Below are positions 54,715-64,000 of a stretch of DNA of 64,000 nt, piece after piece. Each line of letters starts with the position of its first letter. Position 1 is the first letter of the stretch. This DNA comes from Cryphonectria parasitica EP155 (Eukaryota; Ascomycota; Sordariomycetes; Diaporthales; Cryphonectriaceae). The DNA lies in contig NW_024468911.1 in NCBI RefSeq assembly GCF_011745365.1, forward strand, positions 738,759 through 802,758, in the 5' to 3' direction. The translations under genes and the position numbers were made by a program. The notes beneath the pieces were generated by a model, which worked only from the letters and a program-made list of their open reading frames with translations, ran no database searches and was not told the DNA's origin.

Positions 54715-56464
54715 TCACTGGACCACCACGCGGGGATGGAACTTGACCATGAGGTCGGGCTTCTTCCAGAGGCCAACATCGACACAGGCATCGTACCAGT
54801 TGTCGATCTTGCTGGCCATCTCCATATCATAGGTCCACATCAGCTTGGCGAGGGCGATTCTCAGCTCCATGTAGGCCATGTTGACACCCAAGCAAGCCCT
54901 GGGTCCCGTCGAGAAGGGTTGGAACGCCCGCTTGTCATCCCCCTCGAGCCCTGCTCCAAGCCATCGCTCTGGGCGATACTCCTCGCTGTCCACCCAGTAG
55001 CGCGGGCTGGTGTGCAGGGTCAAGGGGTCACATTGCACAATAGTGTCCTTGGGGATATATCGCCCATCGATGACGGCGCCAGGACAGTCACGGGGCAGAC
55101 CAATGGTGACGGGTGGGAACATGCGGAGACCCTCTTCTATGCAGCCATGCAGGTACGGGAGGGTCGCAGTGGAGTCACCAGTGATTTCGTCCAGGGACTG
55201 GAAGGCGCCGCGCACCTCATCCGTCAGCTTCTGGAGGCAGGCTGGGTGGCTGAGGAGGTACCAGGTGAGGCCGCATAAGGTCGTAGCGGTCGTCTCAGAG
55301 CCGGCGATAATCAGCGTGTCGGTGTTCCCGATGATGGACCGCTCGTCCAGTTTGCCGCCCTTGAGGAGGTGGCTGAAGAAGTCGACACGTCCCATGTCGC
55401 CTAGCTCAAGACGGCGCTTGGCCTTCTCGCTCGTGAGGGTCCTGTGCTCTTCGGAAGCTTCTCGAAGCTCGGAGGAACTGGACCATTGCATATACAGCGA
55501 GCTGAAAGGGCCGTATTTTTTGGCATTGCGCCTGTAGAAACTGTGTTGAAGGTACCTTATGATCAGGTTGATCCATCGGTTGGAGCCCTGGCTCACGGCT
55601 TCGAACGGCTCACCCAAGGCCAGATCACCTTGACAGATGAAGGGCGTTAGTGATCAGTTCGGTAATGGTTGATAAACAAGTAGAGATGAGTGTGAGGATT
55701 GCTCACCGATCACGTCAAAGGTCAGCCAGGCCCACGCATGAGTGGCATTCACTGGTTTCTCTCCGCCGTTACCCAGCCTGGCGAGCTGCTCCATCAGGAG
55801 GTCGACATAGCGATGGATAACGGACTCCTGGTCCCGGAGGGCGCGAGCGCTGAAGGCGTGCGACAGGGCTCTCCTCTGCTCAGCGTGCGCGATGGGATCG
55901 CGGACCCTGACGATACGAGGTTCATCCAGTTCGTACCACTTATTCTTGAGGAAGCGATCTTGTCCGTGCTTGACATGGCCGTATATGTCACGGTAGGCCT
56001 GAGGAGTGGCAAATGATAGTCTGTTTGGGCCAAGTCTTACGACATCCCCTTGAGAGCACGTCAATAATAGTAATAATGTATGAATCATTGTGCGAAGACT
56101 TACCATGTTTGTGGTGGAGTTCCCTAACGTTAAAGCATCCCCGACCACAGGTCATGTTGCGATTATGCCATGCCTAACAACAATTGGGTCAGAAACCGCA
56201 AGCAGTGTATGTCTGAAGAGAATTGGTTGGTGAGGACCGACCTCCGAGAGGGCTGCCAGCTTTGGCCCCGGATATCTAGCAAGAGGGTGAAAGTAGAGCA
56301 GATAGACGCATCTTGCCACCAGATAGACCCCGACCTAAACGCATAATCAGTAGGCTGAAAATTGTGAAGGGCAAGATAGAAGTCAAGAAAAAACATACGC
56401 CAGCCAGACCAAAGAGCCAGAGACTGGCCAAGGGAAGTGTTGTTTCTGAAAAGTAAGGCGGCAT
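54715..56464 (-). CDS. Cytochrome P450 monooxygenase (membrane-anchored, CYP; likely secondary or lipid metabolism)
   Basis: Haem-thiolate monooxygenase anchored in the ER. Model complement(join(54715..55628,55707..56048,56104..56173,56242..56334,56399..56464)), 494 residues, the family norm. All joins keep frame and rebuild the standard N-terminus: a hydrophobic anchor ([19 protein letters not shown]), the proline hinge [18 protein letters not shown], then [19 protein letters not shown]. The second intron has an unusual donor (gtcggt). Catalytic features are complete: I-helix AGSETTAT (about 299-306), the ExxR helix EGLR (356-359), the PERW meander motif, and the haem loop [10 protein letters not shown] with the ligand Cys at about 436. 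No backbone synthase lies nearby, so a biosynthetic cluster is not indicated here. Substrate unknown. Confidence 0.92.
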
Positions 56465-58340
56465 AATGATGAGAGCACTTGTACAGCTTGTTCCTGAGAA
56501 GGTGGAAAATGCAATAGGTGCCGAACGTCATGACAACCACAGAGATTCATATACACAGATACACACATACATACATATATATATATATATATGATCGCAC
56601 CAAGGCAGCGAAGTGTCCAGGGATCGAGATCCTTAGAGGTTACATTGGCTCGGGGCCGGATGGACTGCCGTTGTGCCATCGAACAAGCAACCCCCGCCTT
56701 GCCCCCCCCCCCCCCCCCCACAGGGACGGGAATGATTCTTGGGGAGCATGTCCTCTCGAGGAGGGTCCAACACACCGTACAGTGCTGTGGTACATCGTCG
56801 GATCAAGGAATCGGCCGGCCACCAGGGAGGGGCGAGGGCGATGCGTAGCAGTGACAGAAAAAGGGGGGAGAGTCCACTATGTCACCATGGATGGGACAGA
56901 GGCGGACCCGCATGCAGGATGCCCAACCAAAATCCTCTTGTTTCACAGCGGATCAGCCAACGATCTTGCTTCTGTACAGTAGGATGCAGTCTCCACCACG
57001 GGAAATGGCGAAGACATTGGTAGATCACCTTCTTGAGGAGAATTATGTCGTTGGGGAGCGTTGCAATCGCTTGGCCGGCACCGAAAAGGAGCCGGCATGA
57101 TGTGGGCCAACCTGTTCAACGGCTGCTTGTGCCCCGGAGGACGGTGGGCCAAGAGACCAAAACGCTCGTTGAGGTTGGTGATACCGTGCCCATCGGAATC
57201 ATGGTGGGATTGTGCGTCCCGTACCTGCTGCCCTTTTCGCGCCTCGTCGGTGCCATCACGAAGACCGAAGTCCCGTGCATGCCTGTCGGATCCTAGCCCA
57301 TCCGAGGAGCAGGCGACAGATTTGCTGCGATGTCTTGCATAAAAAGATCCTGATGTCATGTTGAGCGGCGGGATCCGGCCAAATGAATGGTCGGTTGGTC
57401 CTGGAGTGGAGGCTTCTATCAGCGGATATACCATATAACGTAAGGATGCCGAAACGGCAATTCTCAAGTGACCTAGAGCAAGGCCTTACAAACCAAAAAA
57501 TATAGAGAACAGGCGACAGACCGAAGCCTTCTATGCCGGCGATTTTATGTAGTCAGGCTGAGGCCGAAGTTTGGAGCTTGGATCTGGAGCTCGGACGAGA
57601 TGTCAGAAGATTCTCAAAGTGTGATTGAAGAGCTAGGAGAAAAGAATAAATATATATCTTGTGGCCGAGGCTGGCAAACAATGGGAGGGGCATTTTGGAA
57701 TAGCAATGGACATTGGATTATGCTGATGACAGTAGTTGACTCTCTCTTCTCTCTACTTCTTTCTCTCCCTCTTGACAGGAAATATGGAACAAGACAATCG
57801 ATGAGAGATGTACCTGGATGGCTGGTTACTTGGATTACCTCAATTGTTGTCTGTTGTTGAGAAATTCTAGAAAGAGTAGAGAGTAAGGAAGGAAGTTTAC
57901 CCCGGTGCCACCTTCAGCAGCAGTAAGCAAATAGCCTCTCTAGGGATAGACTGGCCTTGCTTGTAGAGTCTTATCACACATGGCAGGACCCTCTGCCACT
58001 ACCAGGTTAACTTAATACAAGAGGTAGATCCGCGTCACCAATACTTTTTAGAGTACAGCTAGGAGGCCTAGTCTTAACAGGTGCCGCCAAGTCGGAAAGA
58101 GCACGCTCGAGTACGGCGTACCTGCATTACGCGCTGCGGTAAGATTTTCGAATGCAAACACCCCGATCTGGGGTCGGCGTCAAATTCAAATTCAACCTCA
58201 CCACATTTCTCACCATGGTTGGCACGCAGTGTCCGCTGCTGCTTTTCTTTTCTCTGCCCTTGGTACCCTCGGTTGAAATTTGGACATTCTCTTCTTCTTT
58301 TTAGGAACGCCTACGCGTTGCATGGATTACCTTTTTCAGG
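56465..58340. other. Intergenic region upstream of the P450 and TPR-like genes
   Basis: Nearly 1.9 kb without a supportable gene. It includes an (AT)9 run and an 18-bp C run at 56702-56719. Frames at 57033-57296 and 57600-57860 are open but show no recognisable domain. The last 150 bp are the CT-rich leader of the TPR-like gene and end in ttttcag just before the ATG, so a leader intron is possible. Confidence 0.55.
56575..56592 (-). promoter_or_regulatory. (AT)9 run, TATA-like promoter element of the P450 gene
   Basis: An uninterrupted AT alternation of 18 bp about 110 bp upstream of the P450 ATG on its minus-strand promoter side. It could serve as a TATA region; it is also a simple microsatellite. 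Confidence 0.35.
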
Positions 58341-60917
58341 ATGGGGAAGAATAAGAAGAAGCAGAAGCAGGCACCGGCAGTTGGCGCCAATGGCAGCGTG
58401 CAGGAGGAGGAGGCCTTGTCACAGTCACGGATACAATCCTCGACCCCATTGTCACCCGAGGACGTTTCGAACAATGCGACCACCTTGAGTCTGCCCTCCA
58501 GGGCTAAAGCAGTCTCGACGCCTCCTATGCATGGCCCTCAGAGCTCCCCCTCGCTTGTGATATGTCGTAACAAGTCAGTATCCCTCCCTTTTGGCCCCTC
58601 GCGCACAGGCGCATACAACGCGGGGTCGACGGCCTTTCCAGTGGTCTCTCGCCCTTCTTCCTGCTCTGTTGCTTTAACCCCCCCCCCCCCCCCCGCCCCA
58701 AACAGACAGCTTCAGTCCATTTGCTGACCATGTCACCTCCTGATGCACAGGCATTGGCGCCATATCTCGTCGTTCCACGGGCCATGGCTGCAGCTGGCAC
58801 CTGAGATCATGGAGTTTCTCGCCCACCAAAACTACAACCACCCGCTCCCCCGTCCTATCGATGTCGCCGTATTTTACGATCTGCTCAAGATCCGCCGTCT
58901 CGTCGATGATGCCACAAACCTTGCCGTTCGCGCCGCCAGCGGCCTCGTATCCCTCAGGAACCTGGACAATTCTCACCAGGCCGCAGCGCTGGGCTTGGGG
59001 TTCGGCGGAAGCAAGCAGCCTATGCTAAGCGCCGAGCGCAGGCACAAGCTTCGCGAGCAGGCCACCCAGAAACTGGCGCGTGCATATCGCCTGGACGAGA
59101 TCGCCTGCAGCGTGTCCACCATGCAGAGCGCATCCTCACTCGAGGATGTCGCGAGCCTGGTTCTCAAGCGAGATCCGCACAGCCTCGATGCAAAATATGT
59201 CCATTTCTTCCACGAGAAAATCCCTAGCAGGCAGATGGCCGAGTCCACCAGCCTGGACGCTCTTGATGAGCTCATCGCGTCCCGACCATCCGAGTGCGAG
59301 GCCCTGCGTACAAGAGCTTCCATCAAGGTGTTCAAAGAAGACTACAGAGGTGCCGTGCAAGACCTGACAGAGGCTTTAAATATTATCAATGTGCTCTACA
59401 GGCACAGGTCGGCCGAGAACTGGTCTATGGAGTTACAACACTACGAGAAGAACGGCCGGCGGGTTGACATCGTGCCGGATGAGGAGCAGCAGCCCAGCAG
59501 CCTCGAGGCTCAGATACTGGTCGCCCGCGCCGGCATCTTGCTTACCCTCGCTTGCATGAATGTTGGTGACGCATTGGATATCGCGCCACTGGCCACAGAA
59601 GGAGAGGATGCCCAGGACGAAGTGAAACCCGGACAGCAGCAGCAGAAGCAGGCCACAGCTGATGCAACGGGAAACGGAGGGGGGTTAGATACCTCAAGAT
59701 CGGTACCTAGTGCGCAAACACCTCCCGCAGAGCTCACCGCAGAGGAGAAACTCAACGAGACCAAAATGTTGGAAGCACGAAAGGCCGTCAAGATGTATGC
59801 AAAGAAAGCATTGCGGGACTATATGTCCTACCTGTCCAACTTTCACTACTCGCCCAATTTTCCCACTCATGTTGCCGACGACTTCGCAAAGAAGGTCATG
59901 TACTCCAAGTCCAAGACCAGGTGGCCAGCGTCGACTGGCGAGCCGGTTCATGCTGAGTCGAAACACACAGTCTATAAACTCAACGAGCTGTTTGTGGCCA
60001 CGCCGCCGACGGACCTGCCTGACCTCTCTCCATCAGAGATTGCCATATTACAAAAGACGTTTGACCAGCCGACGTATTTGGCCTCCACTATAGAGATGGC
60101 CACGTACCACCCGTTGCTCTCCGATGCGCTGCACTCGGTCCTGCTTTGCCACGTTCTTATGCAGACGTCTCCGAAGGAGCTCCTGCGTCATGCCCACATG
60201 GTCGCGCGCATCACTCGCCTGGCAGAAGGGCATCCCATGTTTCACACAAGCCGAAGCCCTGCCCGCGCCGACTGGGTCCAGGTCGTGCGGAAGTGTCAGA
60301 ACTGGGTTGGTCTCGCCGCAACATGGGATTATCTATGCTCGCCCGGATGTCTATTACCACTTAGCACGAGTGATGAGCCAAGACCCAAGACGCTGCCCCC
60401 ATTCGTCTCGCCCGAGGCGGCTGCGGAGCTGGAGGAGGTGACCAAGGACGAGGTCATCCGCCTGGAGGCGTCCAAGCGGGCCCTCGAGGACGATAGGGTG
60501 AGCGACAATCACACGTACGCCGCTGCGGTCCACGCACACAGAAAGATCCTCGAGGCCGAGTTCAAGGCACGACGAGAACGGCGTCTGATACAGGCGCGTG
60601 AGGGAGACGAGGCCACTGCTCCTGTTTTCGACGGCAGCGTCGTAGGCCCGCAAATTAAGCCGGCAGCTCTCGCCCTTGAAGATTTAGCTCCTCAAGATCT
60701 CACCCCTGAGAATCCCACCCCTGAAGACATCGCTCCTGAAGATAGCGGCTCTCCTTCCCCATCGGACAATGTACGCGCTACCCCCTTTCTTACGCAACGG
60801 GCCATTGCTGTATCAGTTTGGCAGCAGAGAGTTCCGCACGGGACAGGCGGCACTGGCTCAAGCTCCTCCAAGAGAAAGAAGAAGGCCCCCCGCAACCTTC
60901 CACAAGTGCTGGCATGA
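58341..60917 (+). CDS. Large helical (TPR-like) protein of unknown function
   Basis: I cannot name the family. Model join(58341..58573,58751..60917), 799 residues; the intron runs gtcagt to gcacag in phase 2 and carries a 17-bp C run. The N-terminus is Lys-rich (MGKNKKKQKQ) then Ser/Glu-rich. After the join, a conserved-looking block reads HWRHISSFHGPWLQLAPEIM, then IDVAVFYDLLKIRRLVDDA. A TPR-like unit is visible at about residues 310-345 (PSECEALRTRASIKVFKED then YRGAVQDLTEALNIINVLY). The C-terminal quarter has a charged helix (EFKARRERRLIQAREG) and a Pro/Glu-rich degenerate repeat of 'PEDxAP' type, ending in Lys-rich sequence. Alternating short helices suggest an all-helical scaffold; role unknown. 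Confidence 0.7.
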
Positions 60918-61847
60918 CAAACAGCACCCCAACCCACAGCCCTCATCAAGGAGCACCCTCGTCTTTCGATATAGGACCATCGTACGTGAGTAAGGGGTTA
61001 CTGTTCTCTCTAGACACTTTTGCCAGCGCTTCTTCTGATCCTGGCACATGTAAGCGGTCCCCTTCTTTGGATACGTAACGTCCATGAACTATTTTCATCT
61101 TCCTCTTAGTATGGAGCGGAAGCCCACATGGTTGCAATCAATGTGTCTATTCAGGATAGTCTGTCTCTCGGGCGACGAATTGAGAACTTCCCAAACCGTA
61201 AATCCTGATGATCAATGAGACTGGGCTGGTTATGCCGATTTGTAAAACATTTTCCTCTTCTTCACCCCACCCTCTCCTAAAGTGGTCCCAACAGAGCTCG
61301 TCCATAGTTGTGATCACTCCAACATCCTCCCCCCCCCCCCCCAAAAAGCTCAAAGTCCATACTGAAATCTGATCTCGAGTGGGCAGCAGCGCTTCTGCCC
61401 GACGGAGCGCAGACAAGATGCGCCGGCCCATGACTTTTGAAAATACTTCGAGGCTGACGAGCCTGGTTATCATGCGTGCCCGCTCTGGACGGCGGGTTGG
61501 CACCGCGTCCTGAACCACCCTCTCCCCCTCCCTCTCTCTCCACTTTCGGAATGAGGACGGTCGCGAGGACGACACGAGGGACTGAAGGGAGGCACAAAGG
61601 TTTGTATCAGGGGAGTGTCCAAAATAGGGTTGATTCTAATTGTCACCCTCGAAATAGGCGAGATAGGTATCAATGACGACCGGCCAACACGCCCACATGG
61701 TATCGCGCGCTCTTCTTTTTTTTTTAAAAAAAAAAAAAACCACAAAAAAACCCCTCTTCATGTTGTATACAAATAGATTGATACGCGCCTCGTGTTGATG
61801 CGCGGTAAATAGCTCAATCCCAACTTCTTTGTCTATGTGGAGAATGC
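60918..61847. other. Convergent 3' flanks of the TPR-like gene and the regulator gene
   Basis: No gene. It contains a 14-bp C run (61329-61342) and a T10/A14 switch at 61716-61739, close to the 3' end of the minus-strand regulator. Confidence 0.65.
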
Positions 61848-64000
61848 TCAATTCCAGCGAATATTTCCATCTGGTCCCGGATTTCCACCAATTCCACTCA
61901 TGTCCATGCCCAAGAAGTTGTTGATCTCGCCCACACCGTCTGTTTCGAGAATGTTCATGAGCTCGATCTGCTGGTCGGCGCTGAGACTGCCGTGGCGCTG
62001 TGCGGCGAAGCCGAAACCAGAAGGCATCCCCTGCCCGCCGCCGAAGCCACTCGTGGGACCTGGAACACTGGTCGGTTGAGGGCCCGGGTATTCGCCACTG
62101 CCCATCAGGCCGGAGAAGGCCGCGTTCGACACCGCTGACTCGTTCCAGAAACCGTTGGTAGAGTTCATACCACCGAAAGAGTATGGCGAGATGAAGGGCG
62201 GCGGTGGTGAAAACCAGTCAGAGAGGCCACCAGCTTGTGGTAGAGGCCTCTGCTGCTGCTGCGGCTGTGGCTGTTGTTGCGGATGTGGCTGTCTTTGTCC
62301 GTTATTGACATGGTGCGGCAAGGCAGGAACGGTGAATGTAGGTGTGCGATGAGAGTCTGGTTGTTGAGGAGTTGCTTGCTGCGGACTCGCACGAGCACTG
62401 GGCGTTGAAGGTGTTTCGCCCCGCTCATACTTGATTTGGACCGGAGGTAGCTGCTGCTGCTGCTGCCCTGGGCCTAGAGGCATTGGATTGCTGTATGCCA
62501 TCTTTGGTGTCGGGCTTCCTGCTGTGCCGGGCGACATGGTGTGTGGTGGAGAAAAGGAGTGTGAACTAGCCGTATTTGAGTCCGGGGGTGTTGGGATTTG
62601 GTCCAAACGCGTGTTCGTGGGAGAAGATTGCGTCTGATGAGAGTTTACAGGTGGTGGTGGTGGCGGCCGCAGGTCTGTCGTAACCGGAGGTTCACCTGGC
62701 GACGGCTGCTTGAAATCAGGCGGAAAGTATCCATAGGAAGGCCGGCGGCCGTCCATAGGGTCGCTGGAGGGATTCTTGAAAATGGAGTTGGACCGGAACG
62801 TCGGCTGTTGGAATGGGTTTGTATCAAAATTAAAGACGTTCATGTTCTCAGGTGCGTCCACAGTGTAGCCGAAGACAGGTTGAGTGAAGACAGGGCGCTG
62901 TTGGTTCTGCGCATAAGCCGACCCATTCGATATTGTCGTGGGCACGGAATTATCGGAAGCCGCTGGTGAGTCGCTGTCAGCTAGCAGAGGTGATGTGAAA
63001 GCGCTCGGCGCCGCGTCCGAGGGGTCGTCGTTCGTGTCGTAGCTCTGCAGACAGGCCCTCCCCAGGACGGAGTAGAGTTGCGACGCATTCTTGGTGCCGG
63101 GCCAGCGTTCAGAACACTGATCGATGACATCCAAAGCAACGTTGATGATCTCCTCGACTTCTTCCTTGGAGTGCTCTTCCCTCACTTCGCGATACGAGAT
63201 GGCCCACAGGAGGACGTTAAGTGACATGTTGAGGCAAAGCACAAATTCCCACGTGATGTCGACTGCGGATTTCTTGATCTGTTGGTTTGACAGGTTGATG
63301 GTGTACACTGAGGAGTCATAGCATATCAAAGCTGAACGACTCGTCGGTCTAGGAATCTGGGGTGACGGCCGATGAAGGCTGATCACCATAGTATGGTATC
63401 GACCAGTGAACCTGTGGTTGTTTTAGCTTTTCGACCCCGGACGGATGGTGTGGGGGAGAGAATAATTACCATGGTTTGCACCACACAGGCTCTGCCGGGG
63501 CCGTGTCAACCCATTCCTTGATCTTTCGCTCCATTTCGAGAAAGAGAGGGCTGCTCGCATCCTTGGGCTCTGAGCGCTTCTTCTCGTACAGGATCCTCCG
63601 AATCTCGGCCTCCCGCAGGCGCATCTTACAGAAGTGGATTGCGACCAGCTTCTTCTCGCTGGGTGTTCCGGCCTGGATGCCCTGCTCCGTGATAAACTCG
63701 TCGTCGACAGTCGTGAAGAACTGAACATCAATAAAGTCATCGCCCTTGGCGAAACCATTCGGCCGCCCCATGGACTGTGCAAGACCGAGCTCGTCTCCGG
63801 TGACGATCCAGCTCAGCCGGCGGCGCATGTCCATTTGCAGGGCATCGATCAGACCCATATTGTAGCCGGCAGAAATGGTCTTTTCATCAGCCAGACCAAG
63901 TTGCTGACATATTCGGGTGGCAAGACCGATAATGTGGAAAACGACGTTACGAGTGGGCGTCAAAAGGGAGTATAAAGCGATCAGGATCAGACATTGTAGC
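61848..64000 (-). CDS. Fungal transcription factor, C-terminal part including the middle homology region; runs off the window
   Basis: Partial: the 5' end, including any Zn2Cys6 DNA-binding domain, lies beyond 64000. Visible part is complement(join(61848..63411,63470..>64000)); the intron is gtaatt..ccacag in phase 2. The middle homology (Fungal_trans) domain is recognisable: LIALYSLL, FHIIGLATRICQQLGLAD, then DMRRRLSWIVTGDELGLAQSMGRPNGF, in the position of the usual helix-rich core. Later comes a conserved-looking stretch, CSERWPGTKNASQLYSVLGR. The C-terminal 400 residues are Pro/Gln/Ser/Asn-rich with Gln runs, typical of an activation region. The class is well supported; I cannot tell which regulator this is or which genes it controls. 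Confidence 0.85.

Noticed and set aside
57600..57860. An 86-codon open frame beginning MSEDSQSVIEE
   Set aside because: Low support: no domain, no splice partner, and a CT-rich middle that looks non-coding.
54715..58340. A secondary-metabolite cluster around the P450
   Set aside because: No polyketide synthase, peptide synthetase, terpene cyclase, transporter or pathway regulator lies next to it.

Overview
The window is nuclear DNA from a filamentous ascomycete (Pezizomycotina), most likely a Sordariomycete. Genes carry short introns (about 50-360 bp) with GT..AG borders and occasional CTAAC/CTGAC-type branch sequences, codon use is GC-rich, 5' leaders are long and pyrimidine-rich, and the gene set is typical of this group (GPI-anchored wall enzymes, HIS5, Lsh/Irc5-type SNF2 ATPase, ATP25, Rpo41, Arc1, Gyp5-type TBC protein, reticulon, P450, zinc-cluster regulator). 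I see no operons, CRISPR arrays, convincing tRNA or rRNA genes, or intact transposons.

Layout: 0.7-1.6 kb small GPI-anchored secreted protein (+); 3.6-5.3 GH76 Dcw1/Dfg5-type mannanase (+); 5.9-7.2 HIS5 (-); 8.6-9.8 secreted GDSL/CE16-like esterase (+); 12.5-14.4 Q/P-rich SS18-like putative SWI/SNF subunit (+) behind a very long CT-rich leader; 14.4-19.8 gene-poor, with a glutathione S-transferase relic near 16.5; 19.8-23.4 Gyp5-type RabGAP in six exons (+); 26.2-27.7 reticulon in five exons (+); 27.7-32.8 gene-poor; 32.8-35.0 secreted PD40/TolB-like propeller protein (+); 36.3-37.4 single-pass membrane protein (+); 37.7-39.9 ATP25 (-), head-to-head with 40.6-44.9 RPO41 (+); 45.5-46.8 ARC1 (-), divergent from 47.5-50.3 Lsh/Irc5 SNF2 ATPase (+); 51.2-52.4 acidic orphan (+); 52.9-53.9 orphan with an NENT tandem-repeat tail (-); 54.7-56.5 cytochrome P450 in five exons (-); 58.3-60.9 TPR-like protein (+); 61.8-64.0 C-terminal part of a fungal transcription factor (-), running off the right edge.

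Functional links: ATP25 and RPO41 both serve mitochondrial gene expression and share a roughly 0.7 kb bidirectional promoter. HIS5 and ARC1 both have perfect CPC-1/Gcn4 sites upstream, suggesting amino-acid starvation control. The Lsh-like ATPase and the SS18-like protein are both chromatin-remodelling proteins but are 33 kb apart.

The most interesting signal is an ATG-less, in-frame, mitochondrial-presequence-like extension directly upstream of the ARC1 ATG, which suggests a non-AUG (CUG) initiated mitochondrial isoform. The locus is also rich in 10-18 bp G/C homopolymer runs, some inside introns. All exon borders were assigned by eye from splice motifs and reading frame; no transcript data or database search was available.
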